Part shown: in pieces, positions 30,988-38,862 of the stretch
How the letters are laid out: every line of letters starts with the position of its first letter
Position numbering within the stretch: the stretch's first letter is position 1
DNA from: Chlamydiota bacterium
Lineage (GTDB): Bacteria; Chlamydiota; Chlamydiia; Chlamydiales; Parachlamydiaceae
Direction: 5' to 3'
Assembly: GCA_013287815.1 (NCBI GenBank)
Contig: JABDDC010000014.1
Coordinates: 1-38,862, forward strand
Length of the DNA stretch: 38,862 nucleotides
Translations under genes and position numbers: made by a program
Notes under the pieces: model-generated
The model's database searches: none
The model's input: the letters and a program-made list of their open reading frames with translations, nothing else
What the model was told of the DNA's origin: nothing

Positions 30988-32890
30988 AGATGTTAAAAAA
31001 TTTCTATTTTTTGGGCCTGAAGACGAGAAGGAGAGCTTCTTTAAAAAGGCTCAGACCTATGGCATCATTCACTTTATCGATCCCCGAAAAAACGCCCATA
31101 AAGAGATTCCGAAAATTGTCGATACGGTAGTCAAATCCATTAAGGTTCTACGGGGGCTTCCTCCTACAGAGCAAGAAGAAAATTACAGCGGCCTCAACGC
31201 CGATGCCATTGTCGATGAGATACTGAGTCTGCACGAGAAGGCAGAGGCGTTGGAAGAAGAGGTGCGCATCCTGGACATTGAAATCTCACGCATCTTTCCC
31301 TTTGCTAATTTTTCGCTTGAAGATATCGCGTATATCCAAAAAGAAGCGCATCGCTACATCCAGTTTTATGTAGGTCGCCCTGGATTATTCCATGATAAAC
31401 CTATGCCTGAAGAATTGATCTATATCTCCTCAGAACATAGTCTAGAATATTATATAGCAATCAATGAAAAAGCAACGTTATACGACAAGTTAATTGAGAT
31501 GAAGTTTGACAGGTCGCTAGGTGATCTGCGCATGAGGCATGCTGCTGCCAGGGTAGAACACCATGAGATCAATAAACAGCTCAAAGGGTTTGCCAAGTAT
31601 AATGAATTCCTTCACCAGACATTGATCGAAAAATTAAATAAATACAATCTCTATGATGTCCAGACTTATGTCCAAGAAGCAATGAGCGGCATCTTGTTTG
31701 CTATCGAGGGTTGGGTTCCGGTGACCAAAACACATGAACTGGAAAATCTTGTCGATAGGCAGAATGTGTATGCTGAAGAGATCGCTATCGAACCCGCCGA
31801 CGTCATTCCCACAGTATTGGAAAATGATGGTTTAGGCAAACTAGGGGAAGATCTCATCCGCATTTATGATACCCCATCCTCGACAGATCGCGATCCTTCT
31901 AACTGGGTACTGTGGTGTTTTGCTCTTTTCTTTGCATTCATCATTGGCGATGCCGGCTACGGCCTGATCTATTTCCTGATAGCTCTCTTTTTACAATATA
32001 AATTTCGTGCTACAAAAGGAGTCTGGAAAAGAGTCCTTAACCTCTTTACATTCCTGAGCGCTGCTTGCATTGTCTGGGGAACGTTAATGACCTCTTTTTT
32101 TGGGATTCAGATAGAGCCAGACAACCCATTGAGGAAGGTTTCGCTGCTTCATTGGTTTGTAGAAAAGAAAGCGGAATACATCATTACCCACAAGAATGAA
32201 AACGACTACAAATCGTGGGTTAAGAAATATCCCGAATTGGCCAAGGCAACGACTCCCTCACAATTTGTTAGCTTCCGCGATAAAAAAGGGGACACTATTA
32301 TCCTCAGCCGTTTAAGCGACAATATCATGTTTGAGCTGGCCTTATGCATTGGCGTCATCCACCTGATCATCTCCTGTTTGCGCTACGCCAGGAAGAATCC
32401 GCCAAACCTTGGATGGGCCGTCTTTTTGGCAGGAGGCTACCTCTACATAGGATATTATTTGCAGACTCCCACCTTCGTTAATTTCGTCTTGGGCATCAGC
32501 ATGCAGACCGGAAAAGAGATTGGTACGGAGTTGATGATTGGCGGCATAGCCTTCACCTGGCTGACATCGATCTTTATCCACGGCTGGAAAGGGATCTTTG
32601 AAATCATGGTGATCATCCAAGTTTTTGCCGATACCTTGTCGTATTTGCGTCTTTATGCGCTTGGATTAGCCGGAGCCATCGTTGCTGGCACTATTAATGA
32701 AATAGCTGGCGGCCTTCCGATTATACTAGGAATATTACTCGTTGTCCTTTCCCACTTTATCAATATCATCCTGGGAACGATGAGCGGTATCATCCACGGT
32801 TTGCGTCTTAATTTCCTCGAATGGTATCACTATTCTTTTGAGGGTGGAGGAAAAGACTACAAACCCCTTAAATTGATGAAAATGGAATAA
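30980..32890 (+). CDS. atpI: V-type ATP synthase membrane subunit I
   Basis: The 636-residue subunit I (a-subunit equivalent) begins at the ATG at 30980, inside the end of atpD; upstream in-frame codons are antisense-like overlap with atpD and not used. The first 300 or so residues are a cytoplasmic stalk-binding domain with coiled-coil stretches (EILSLHEKAEALEEEVRIL). The rest holds about seven membrane helices starting at WVLWCFALFFAFIIGDAGYG. The essential ion-path arginine sits in YLRLYALGLAGAIVAGTI (Arg557 by my count). It closes with FLEWYHYSFEGGGKDYKPL, typical of the family. It forms the ion half-channels against the K ring. Confidence 0.96.
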   Translation: MREDVKKFLFFGPEDEKESFFKKAQTYGIIHFIDPRKNAHKEIPKIVDTVVKSIKVLRGLPPTEQEENYSGLNADAIVDEILSLHEKAEALEEEVRILDIEISRIFPFANFSLEDIAYIQKEAHRYIQFYVGRPGLFHDKPMPEELIYISSEHSLEYYIAINEKATLYDKLIEMKFDRSLGDLRMRHAAARVEHHEINKQLKGFAKYNEFLHQTLIEKLNKYNLYDVQTYVQEAMSGILFAIEGWVPVTKTHELENLVDRQNVYAEEIAIEPADVIPTVLENDGLGKLGEDLIRIYDTPSSTDRDPSNWVLWCFALFFAFIIGDAGYGLIYFLIALFLQYKFRATKGVWKRVLNLFTFLSAACIVWGTLMTSFFGIQIEPDNPLRKVSLLHWFVEKKAEYIITHKNENDYKSWVKKYPELAKATTPSQFVSFRDKKGDTIILSRLSDNIMFELALCIGVIHLIISCLRYARKNPPNLGWAVFLAGGYLYIGYYLQTPTFVNFVLGISMQTGKEIGTELMIGGIAFTWLTSIFIHGWKGIFEIMVIIQVFADTLSYLRLYALGLAGAIVAGTINEIAGGLPIILGILLVVLSHFINIILGTMSGIIHGLRLNFLEWYHYSFEGGGKDYKPLKLMKME

Positions 32891-32912
32891 ATGGAATAAA
32901 TAGGAGAACATT

Positions 32913-33335
32913 ATGGATTTCAATATGGTAGGACCTGCAATTTCGTTGGGTCTCAGTTGTATCGGCTGCTGTATCGGCAGCTACATTGCTGGTGCTGCAT
33001 CACATGCAGCGATGGCGCGCACAGAAGAAGGTCATGGTAAGTATATTGCCATGTCGGCCGCACCTTCGTCACAGGTCATTTACGGATTCCTTTTGATGCT
33101 GCAAATGAGCAAGGCGATCCATGCAGGGACCCTTTCACCGATCGACGGCATCGCTATCGGGACCTTCTCCGGATTGGCGTTTGTCTTTTCGTCCATCTTC
33201 CAGGGAAAGGTGTGCGCAACAGGTATTCAGGCATCCATGAAGCAACCTGCCGTCTTCGGTAAGTGCTTTGCAGCCATCGGTATCATTGAGTCATTCGCAC
33301 TCTTTGCCTTCGTATTTGCATTGTTAATCATGTAA
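32913..33335 (+). CDS. atpK: V-type ATP synthase subunit K (c-ring)
   Basis: The 140-residue proteolipid has four membrane helices in two hairpins. The ion-binding glutamate is Glu126 in AIGIIESFALFAFVFALL. The first hairpin has PSSQVIYGFLLMLQ in the matching place with no carboxylate, so only one ion site per two hairpins is expected, as in V-type rings. The interhairpin region shows the c-like repeat (GPAISLGLSCIGCCIGSYIAG and GTFSGLAFVFSSIFQGK). TAGGAGA lies upstream of the ATG. It is the last ATPase gene; fumC begins 3 bp behind its stop. Confidence 0.96.
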   Translation: MDFNMVGPAISLGLSCIGCCIGSYIAGAASHAAMARTEEGHGKYIAMSAAPSSQVIYGFLLMLQMSKAIHAGTLSPIDGIAIGTFSGLAFVFSSIFQGKVCATGIQASMKQPAVFGKCFAAIGIIESFALFAFVFALLIM

Positions 33336-33338
33336 TAT

Positions 33339-34733
33339 ATGAAGCATCGGATTGAAAAAGACAGTTTAGGCGAAGTATCTGTTCCAGCTGACCGGTATTA
33401 CGGAGCGCAGACATGGCGCTCCCTTGTTAATTTTCCGATCGGTACCGAGAAGATGCCAATGGAAATGATCTATGCACTGGCCATCATTAAAAAGGCCGCT
33501 GCCAAGGTCAATGCCGAGCTGGGATTGCTCCCAAGGGATAAGGCCACGGTCATTGGAGAAGCTGCTGACGAAATCATTGCAGAGCAACTCAATGACCATT
33601 TTCCTTTGTCTGTTTGGCAGACGGGATCCGGCACGCAGACAAACATGAACCTCAACGAGGTCATCAGCAACCGCGCCATTGAAAAGATGGGAGGCAAGCT
33701 CGGATCTAAAACTCCCATTCATCCCAATGATGATGTCAACATGTCCCAATCGTCCAATGATGCATTTCCAACCGCAATGCACATAGCCGTGATGCTTGAT
33801 ATTAAGAAAAGACTGCTACCCAGTCTGGAACAACTCAGAAGCGATTTACAAGAAAAGGCGGAATCATACAAGGATATCATAAAGACTGGACGCACGCATC
33901 TGATGGATGCCACGCCGCTAACTCTTGGGCAGGAGTTTTCCGCTTATGCCGTACAGATCGAGCATGGGATCGAAGCCATTAAAAATACTTTTCCGCATCT
34001 GTCAGAGCTAGCCCTTGGCGGTACGGCAGTCGGAACAGGACTAAACACCCATCCAGATTATGCTAGAAGGGTAGCTGAAGTCATTTCTGAATATACCGGC
34101 ATTAAATTTGTTTCCGCTCCTAATAAATTCGAGGCGCTCGCAACCAATGATACCCTAGTGGAAGTGAGCGGGTCGCTAAAACGAGTGGCTGTGTCACTCT
34201 TTAAAATCGGCAACGATATCCGCTGGCTGGCCTCGGGTCCACGCTGCGGTTTGGGCGAACTGATTTTACCGGCCAACGAACCCGGATCGTCCATCATGCC
34301 AGGTAAAGTGAATCCAACACAGTGCGAAGCATTGATGATGTCAGCCATACAAGTAATGGGGAACGATACAACGATAACCTTCGCAGGTTCGCAGGGAAAT
34401 CTAGAATTAAATGTCTACCGCCCTCTAATCATTTACAATATCATCCAGTCGATACGGCTACTGAGTGACACCTCCTGCAATTTTGCCGAGAAGTGCATAC
34501 GAGGAATCGAGCCGGATAAAAAAAGGATTGCTGAACACCTTGACCACTCTCTGATGCTGGCCACAGCGCTCAATTCGGAAATTGGCTATGACAAGGCCAG
34601 CCAGATTGTCAAAGAGGCATATCAGAAACATAAAACACTGAAAGAAGCGGCGCTCGATTTAAATTTTCTGACCGAGAAAGAGTTTGATAGAATTGTCGAT
34701 CCCAAAAAGATGCTCGGACCAAATATAAAATGA
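33339..34733 (+). CDS. fumC: Fumarate hydratase class II
   Basis: The 464-residue enzyme converts fumarate to malate in the TCA cycle as a homotetramer without an iron-sulfur cluster. All signature blocks are seen: [55 protein letters not shown] and the catalytic loop [11 protein letters not shown] (316-326). The length is that of a complete FumC. It starts 3 bp after the atpK stop, so it is very probably transcribed with the ATPase operon. The ATG has no clear ribosome site of its own and may depend on coupling. The end overlaps the following lipoprotein gene by four bases (ATGA). Confidence 0.98.
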   Translation: MKHRIEKDSLGEVSVPADRYYGAQTWRSLVNFPIGTEKMPMEMIYALAIIKKAAAKVNAELGLLPRDKATVIGEAADEIIAEQLNDHFPLSVWQTGSGTQTNMNLNEVISNRAIEKMGGKLGSKTPIHPNDDVNMSQSSNDAFPTAMHIAVMLDIKKRLLPSLEQLRSDLQEKAESYKDIIKTGRTHLMDATPLTLGQEFSAYAVQIEHGIEAIKNTFPHLSELALGGTAVGTGLNTHPDYARRVAEVISEYTGIKFVSAPNKFEALATNDTLVEVSGSLKRVAVSLFKIGNDIRWLASGPRCGLGELILPANEPGSSIMPGKVNPTQCEALMMSAIQVMGNDTTITFAGSQGNLELNVYRPLIIYNIIQSIRLLSDTSCNFAEKCIRGIEPDKKRIAEHLDHSLMLATALNSEIGYDKASQIVKEAYQKHKTLKEAALDLNFLTEKEFDRIVDPKKMLGPNIK

Positions 34734-35152
34734 AATCTTTTTTCCTAATGACTGCTCTCCTGCTACTGACAGGGTGTGTGCAGCCCCTCAGCGTACAAAC
34801 GCAGTATCTAACAGTCAATCGTCTGGCCAGCACTCATGTCAACACACCCGATCCCAGATTACTACATCCCGATAACGGCCAGCAACTTGTGATCCAGTGG
34901 TGGCTGCCAAGATCTTTTCTGGACTACGATGATCTCCACGTGGAAATCACTGTCCGTCTCAAAGATCGCGAAGAGATAAAAGAGAGTATCAAGCTCTGTC
35001 ATGTTCAGGGCTATCATCTCTTCCCTGTCATTAATGAAACCTACACCAAATCTGGAGGCATTTCCACCTACAAAGTATTGATCGTCGGTGGCGGCAAAGT
35101 CCTCGAATCGTGGTACCATCCCCTGTGGGTCGAACTGATTCACTTCGAATGA
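34730..35152 (+). CDS. Small lipoprotein downstream of fumC
   Basis: The 140-residue product has a short signal with a lipobox ([12 protein letters not shown]), predicting lipid attachment at Cys16. The mature part is beta-rich ([46 protein letters not shown]) and looks like a compact sandwich domain. There is no family I can name; conserved lipoproteins of this size occur in chlamydiae. The ATG overlaps the fumC stop (ATGA), which suggests coupling to it. The following 58 bp contain no clear terminator before the convergent gene ending at 35211. Confidence 0.8.
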   Translation: MKSFFLMTALLLLTGCVQPLSVQTQYLTVNRLASTHVNTPDPRLLHPDNGQQLVIQWWLPRSFLDYDDLHVEITVRLKDREEIKESIKLCHVQGYHLFPVINETYTKSGGISTYKVLIVGGGKVLESWYHPLWVELIHFE

Positions 35153-35210
35153 TCGCCAAAGAGATTAAACACAACGTGTATTGCTCTATCCTGCCGCTTA
35201 TCCTGTAAAT

Positions 35211-36272
35211 TTACTGTGATATTGTGCGAAGACTCTGTTCTAAATTATCCAATTCCGAATTTCTATGCAGCTGCTTTGCCGCCCACAATACCAGATTCTG
35301 CGTTGACGACCAATCTAAACAACTATCCGTGATTGAGACACCATACTGAAGGTCGCACGAATTAAGCGACAGAGATTGATTGCTACCAAAAAGATGGCTC
35401 TCAAGCATGATGCCGCGAATGTTCTCGTTCCCTTCCATAATCTGGCGGATGACCGACTGAAATACGGCCGGCTGCCGATCGTGTTGTTTGCCGGAGTTGT
35501 GATGCGAACAATCGATTAATAACCTTTGCGGCAGCCTCGCATTTTCCAAACTGGTGAGGGCATTGGCAACCGAAGCTGGATCATAGTTAGGCTGAAGCTC
35601 GCCGCCACGGAGGACTAGATGGCAGTGTGGATTCCCCTGGCTTCTGATAACAGTGGTACGTCCCTGTTCATTCAATCCGATGTAAGTCTGCGGCATAGAA
35701 GCGGACATGATTCCCTGAACCGCAGCTGAAATATTTCCGGCCACCCCATTTTTAAATCCGATCGGCATCGCAAGTCCTGAGGCCAGTTGCCGATGAGGCT
35801 GTGACGAAGATGTGCGAGCGCCAATAGATCCCCAGCTGATTAAATCATCGTAATAAAAGGCGGTCATCGGATCTAGGAATTCGGTTGCAGTAGGTATTTT
35901 CATTTCAGCCAATTCATGGAGCAGCTGACGCGACTGTTGTATCCCCAAATACATCTGATGTGATCCATCCAGGAAGGGATCATAGAGAAACCCTTTCCAG
36001 CCGGAAGAGGTGCGTGGTTTTTCAAAGTAGGTTCGCATGGCAATAAAAAACTCTGACGAAACTGCCTGACTAAGCTCTTTGAGTCTGGCAGCATATTCCT
36101 TTGCCGAAATGACATCGTGGATGGAGCAAGGCCCGACGATGAGAAGAATACGCGGATCAGTCCCATTGAGAATGGTGCGGATAGTATCGCGCGATTGCTG
36201 CACAAAAGCATACGCAGTTGAAGACAAAGAAAGCTGTTGTTTTAAATCTAAAAATGTAGGAAGCGATTCCAT
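35211..36272 (-). CDS. Class I DAHP synthase (AroF/G/H type)
   Basis: This is the first enzyme of the shikimate pathway, joining phosphoenolpyruvate and erythrose-4-phosphate. The start at 36272 (MESLPTFLDL) gives 353 residues, the family length; codons upstream run through the repeat at 36374-36431. The metal ligands line up with those of E. coli AroG: Cys49 in VGPCSIHD, His257 in DCSHHNS, Glu291 in MLESHLF and Asp316 in SITDSC. PEP and E4P sites are visible in MRTYFEKPRTSSGWKG, GARTSSSQPHR and GFKNGVAGN. Which of AroF, G or H it is, and its feedback sensitivity, cannot be told. Transaldolase, 16 kb away, influences the supply of erythrose-4-phosphate. Confidence 0.95.
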   Translation of the reverse strand: MESLPTFLDLKQQLSLSSTAYAFVQQSRDTIRTILNGTDPRILLIVGPCSIHDVISAKEYAARLKELSQAVSSEFFIAMRTYFEKPRTSSGWKGFLYDPFLDGSHQMYLGIQQSRQLLHELAEMKIPTATEFLDPMTAFYYDDLISWGSIGARTSSSQPHRQLASGLAMPIGFKNGVAGNISAAVQGIMSASMPQTYIGLNEQGRTTVIRSQGNPHCHLVLRGGELQPNYDPASVANALTSLENARLPQRLLIDCSHHNSGKQHDRQPAVFQSVIRQIMEGNENIRGIMLESHLFGSNQSLSLNSCDLQYGVSITDSCLDWSSTQNLVLWAAKQLHRNSELDNLEQSLRTISQ

Positions 36273-36373
36273 AGAGCCCTTCGCATTAAAGTAGCTTTTA
36301 TACAACAACCTTAATAATGAGGCAAAGCAAAAAAGCGGGGTGACTAAGCCCTTTTGTTTATCAACGAAGATAT

Positions 36374-36431
36374 TAACCTGGAAACGGTGATTGCATCTGG
36401 CACCCCCTTCCAATCGCCGTTTCCAGGATTA
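36374..36431. repeat. Hairpin repeat after mazF, second copy of the 38-bp repeat
   Basis: TTAACCTGGAAACGGTGATT (36374-36393) pairs with AATCGCCGTTTCCAGGATTAA (36412-36432) apart from two mismatches. The right part with the loop (36394-36431) matches 20341-20378 at about 34 of 38 sites. It touches the mazF stop and may serve as its transcript end. Confidence 0.7.
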
Positions 36432-36761
36432 AGGAAGTAAAACTAGAAATTTCGCTAAAACATCTTCCAATATCGATGAGGAAAGATGTGTGACAAACTT
36501 CGCTTTGCGTGCTTTCCAATCCAGGGAACGGATTTGATCGCAAAGAACAGCGCCTTGAATATCCGCTTCATCAATGAGGATCTCAAAGGGATATCCTTTA
36601 ATCTTGCTTGTAATAGGCATAAACAATCCCAAATCGGTCTTTAAATTATATTCATATGGTGAAATCGTGAGAGCCGGTCGTGATTTTTGGATTTCTTTTC
36701 CTTTTTGCGGATCAAATTCCAGCCAGATTATATCGCCTCGCGCCGGTACGTATTTTACCAT
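36429..36761 (-). CDS. mazF: MazF/PemK family toxin
   Basis: This 110-residue protein is of the MazF type, a sequence-specific mRNA endoribonuclease. Typical blocks are ARGDIIWLEFDPQKGKE, the conserved Arg-Pro in KSRPALTISP, a central strand FMPITSKIKGYPFEI and the C-terminal helix around SSSILEDVLAKFL. The length is normal. It overlaps the end of the antitoxin gene by seven bases, so the antitoxin is made first and the pair is coupled. All key segments are intact, so it is likely functional. Confidence 0.93.
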   Translation of the reverse strand: MVKYVPARGDIIWLEFDPQKGKEIQKSRPALTISPYEYNLKTDLGLFMPITSKIKGYPFEILIDEADIQGAVLCDQIRSLDWKARKAKFVTHLSSSILEDVLAKFLVLLP

Positions 36762-36988
36762 TCCTCATTCCCTCTTTGTTCATCGTCTAAAATTTGATGA
36801 TGTCGATTCCTGGGAGTAATTTCTTTCAGCATTTTCTCCAAATTATATTTAGGGGCCTGGATGATAATTTTATCATCTTCGATTTCAAGCGTGACGGAAC
36901 TTCCTGAATGTAATTTTAACTTTTTTGCAATTTGAATAGGTATCCGCAGGCCAAGGCTATTTCCCCATTTTTGTATGTGTGTATGCAT
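36755..36988 (-). CDS. mazE: MazE family antitoxin (AbrB/SpoVT-type)
   Basis: The 77-residue protein starts at 36988 (MHTHIQKWGNSLGLRIP). The swapped-hairpin AbrB DNA-binding domain is clear: IQKWGNSLGLRIPIQIAKKL, then SSVTLEIEDDKIIIQAP. The acidic C-terminal part (LDDEQRGNEEW) is the usual toxin-binding tail. The first 16 codons of the longer frame run back into the promoter region and are excluded. It probably represses its own promoter together with the toxin, through the palindrome at 37019-37031. Confidence 0.93.
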   Translation of the reverse strand: MHTHIQKWGNSLGLRIPIQIAKKLKLHSGSSVTLEIEDDKIIIQAPKYNLEKMLKEITPRNRHHQILDDEQRGNEEW

Positions 36989-37018
36989 AATATACCCCCT
37001 CTGCCCCTTTGGGCTGGC

Positions 37019-37054
37019 TATACTTAGTATATACAATTAATAGAATCATGTCAA
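37019..37054 (-). promoter_or_regulatory. mazEF promoter with operator palindrome
   Basis: On the minus strand TTGACA (37049-37054), a 17-bp spacer and TATACT (37026-37031) form a near-consensus sigma70 promoter. The -10 box is half of a 13-bp palindrome (TATACTAAGTATA, 37019-37031), the likely MazE binding site, so repressor binding would block the polymerase directly. Confidence 0.75.
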
Positions 37055-37187
37055 GAGGCTTTCATGCATTGCTGAGAGCCTTTTCCGATTTGCTCGGGTG
37101 TTGGATCGGATTTGTGCGTGCCGATTGACCACTTTTCCGAAGTAATTCTATTGATTTGGCTTGATCGTTGTTCAACGACAAAAAAAA

Positions 37188-37718
37188 TTACTCCCCTTTC
37201 AGGGAGTATAAAATTCGCGATATGAGATAGAGGGGGTAATTATAAATACTTCCATCATGTTTGAGGTTCATGGTAGAGGCTCTGTATAACTTGGAAGGGG
37301 CATATTTTTGGTTATAGACGAGCAGGCTCTTTTTTTTCTGACTTGTTCCTGCTTTAACTTCTAAAGGATAGATCTCATGGTCGTCTTCAATCAGAAAATC
37401 AACTTCTGCCGAGCCTTCGCTTGCCAAATAATGGGATTCCCTATGTTTGGCTGCTAATAATTCTTGCGCAACATAATTTTCTGTCAAGGCGCCCTTGAAC
37501 TCAGTGAATAGAAGATTCCCGTCAATTATCATCGGATTTCTCCTTCTAAAGACATTGTAGGCTGTAGAACGGGGAATTTCAGCTTCCTTCAAAAATTGCG
37601 ATTTATTTACAGCGTAGAGATAACCCTCGATGATTTCTAATACACCTTCGGTGTCGTTCTCAATGAGGCACTCCATAATGGCGGCTCCCATCTTATTGGT
37701 GTCTAAAAGGTTCTTCAT
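37188..37718 (-). CDS. Chimera: antitoxin-like HTH fused to DUF4143 C-terminus
   Basis: The first 62 or so residues resemble the C-terminal helices of HigA-like addiction-module antidotes (YLYAVNKSQFLKEAEIPRS then TAYNVFRRRNP). From about residue 63 on (LLFTEFKGALTENYVAQEL; SAEVDFLIEDDHEIYPLEVK) it is the C-terminal PD-(D/E)XK-type part of the AAA ATPases with DUF4143; the ATPase domain is absent. The 176-residue frame is continuous across the junction. The nuclease-fold residues (E-V-D-F ... E-V-K) are kept. It follows the MutS-like gene by 15 bp. It may be a recombination product of two plasmid-type modules, functional or decayed; no separate toxin lies next to it. Confidence 0.65.
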   Translation of the reverse strand: MKNLLDTNKMGAAIMECLIENDTEGVLEIIEGYLYAVNKSQFLKEAEIPRSTAYNVFRRRNPMIIDGNLLFTEFKGALTENYVAQELLAAKHRESHYLASEGSAEVDFLIEDDHEIYPLEVKAGTSQKKKSLLVYNQKYAPSKLYRASTMNLKHDGSIYNYPLYLISRILYSLKGE

Positions 37719-37733
37719 CGGATCATACTTTAT

Positions 37734-38861
37734 TTATTTCCCAAAGTTTTTAATGAAGAATGGGCTTTTTATTCCTTGTTCTTCTAGAACTTCACGAGCA
37801 ATATGCTGAGTAGAAATCCCTCTTTCCAGGGTATAGGTTCTTTTCATCTTCCCATTCTCATCACGCTGATAACTGCCATCCTGGTTTTCTGCGATAGATA
37901 CTTTCTGATTGATGAATAATCCATTTGTCTCTTGTTCAAGGTGTGTCAATTTTACAAAGTGTGTTGCTATGACACAAATGCAATTTTGATAAGAGGCAAA
38001 TCCCCTCGCCGTTTTATATCCCCATTCAGCACCTTCCTCTGGTGAAGTTCCGCTAAATATCTCGTCGAAGACGGCCAAACTAAATGCGCCGCGCTCGGAT
38101 AACGAATTGATATAATCTCCATGCGCAAAAGCTTGTGTTCCTTCTCTTTGAAATCGGGATTCTTTACTGACAATGCTATCTGCTATATTCATGTAAACTG
38201 CAACGTGACTGATTGGGGTTAAGCTCATCTCCTTGGCTGGTGCAATACCTAAGCTTTGAGCCATGATAACAGTCAGGGGAATTCCTCTACACACAATTGT
38301 GGATTTCCCTCCGGAATTCGGACCCGTGACAACCATGTGTGGAATACCTGCACTCTTTCCCAAATTGATAGAATTTGCGACCACAATCTTGGGATCTATA
38401 AAACTATTCCAAAAGCCTTCCAGGCGGATGTAAGGCGTCTCCATTTTCAGAAACTCGGGGAAGCAATACTGAGCTTCTGAACCCTTGGATTCCTTAATAA
38501 GCTTTGCAATTGTGATATACGCATCTAGTTCTCCAATAGCAGCTATAGCTGGTTCAAACGCCCTTTTTACTCTTTCTATTTTTCGATAACACAGAAGCAT
38601 CTTACCTCTCAGAAAGAATATAGTAGTCTTATCCGGAGATCCGGTATCAAAGGTTCCAGAATTTAAATTTTTAATAAGTTCAGCAAGTTCCTTATTAGTC
38701 CTGGAGAGATCTTTGAAAAGGAAATTAATGTGTTTAAAAAATGTCAGATGCCGGCTTATTGTATGAGGAGTATTTGCTCCTAACTTCTGCATGATTCTGA
38801 CACACTGCGCTACGCTTGCCAACCTTTTCAGTAAGAAGTCGTCATACATAAACTGGACTTT
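37734..38861 (-). CDS. MutS-like ATPase, N-terminus outside window
   Basis: The 371 residues from the ATG at 38849 form the helical lever and ATPase parts of a MutS-family protein. The Walker A motif is GPNSGGKST, with Walker B LAVFDEIFSGTSPEEG, ATHF and a closing segment TLERGISTQHIAREVLEE. The frame stays open to the window edge (Lys-Val-Gln-Phe before that ATG), and MutS-like paralogues are longer, so the gene almost certainly begins outside. It differs from housekeeping MutS/MutS2 in lacking a visible mismatch or Smr domain here. Function beyond DNA-structure-dependent ATPase is unknown. The end is 15 bp before the chimera gene. Confidence 0.85.
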   Translation of the reverse strand, partial: KVQFMYDDFLLKRLASVAQCVRIMQKLGANTPHTISRHLTFFKHINFLFKDLSRTNKELAELIKNLNSGTFDTGSPDKTTIFFLRGKMLLCYRKIERVKRAFEPAIAAIGELDAYITIAKLIKESKGSEAQYCFPEFLKMETPYIRLEGFWNSFIDPKIVVANSINLGKSAGIPHMVVTGPNSGGKSTIVCRGIPLTVIMAQSLGIAPAKEMSLTPISHVAVYMNIADSIVSKESRFQREGTQAFAHGDYINSLSERGAFSLAVFDEIFSGTSPEEGAEWGYKTARGFASYQNCICVIATHFVKLTHLEQETNGLFINQKVSIAENQDGSYQRDENGKMKRTYTLERGISTQHIAREVLEEQGIKSPFFIKNFGK

Positions 38862-38862
38862 A

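Noticed and set aside
35153-35210. Terminator between the lipoprotein and DAHP synthase genes
   Set aside because: Only a short ACAC/GTGT pairing and no T run could be found.

Overview
The window looks like a chromosomal segment of an environmental (amoeba-associated, Parachlamydiales-type) chlamydia. The main reason is the archaeal-type (V/A-type) ATP synthase operon in the chlamydial order E - DUF2764-like - A - B - D - I - K, with transaldolase nearby. Other support comes from a DHCR7-like sterol reductase of the kind reported from Protochlamydia and Waddlia, a large RHS protein, and several Ser/Pro-rich orphan proteins. No rRNA, tRNA, transposase or CRISPR array is visible. The species assignment is inference.

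Layout. 1-610: the end of a GxxExxY nuclease-fold gene and a 34-bp tandem repeat array. 610-4666 (minus): a signal-peptide methyltransferase/fucosyltransferase-like fusion, a multi-pass delta-7 sterol reductase, and a second signal-peptide methyltransferase. 4950-11017 (plus): an 1830-residue secreted RHS/YD-repeat protein with a hydrolase-like C-terminal tip, overlapped by a small exported partner. 11018-11972: no gene, but a nest of palindromic mobile elements. 11973-16599: three long proteins of unknown function with low-complexity N-termini (effector candidates), with good promoters and terminators. 16600-17753: a decayed repeat copy and a frameshifted gene. 17762-20005 (minus): a zinc-ribbon protein, transaldolase, and a coupled protein whose C-terminal half reads like an SH2 domain. 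20006-20503: two repeat elements. 20504-22360: a large helical orphan. 22407-25219 (minus): a cell-envelope cluster with three small membrane proteins carrying serine-rich tails, a lipoprotein and a DcrB/PsbP-like exported protein.

25444-33335 is the V-ATPase operon, with a recognisable sigma70-type promoter, a 5'-leader hairpin and an inverted-repeat element between atpB and atpD. Class II fumarase follows 3 bp after atpK, and a lipoprotein gene overlaps its end, so energy metabolism and an envelope gene may share a transcript. 35211-38861 (minus): a class I DAHP synthase, a mazEF toxin-antitoxin pair with a promoter/operator, an antitoxin/DUF4143 chimera and the C-terminal part of a MutS-like ATPase that runs off the window.

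The most interesting items are the candidate phosphotyrosine-binding SH2-like protein translationally coupled to transaldolase, the predicted exported methyltransferase-glycosyltransferase fusion beside a sterol reductase, the family of Ser-tailed membrane proteins, and the nested non-autonomous elements sharing a TTGGAGTG core.
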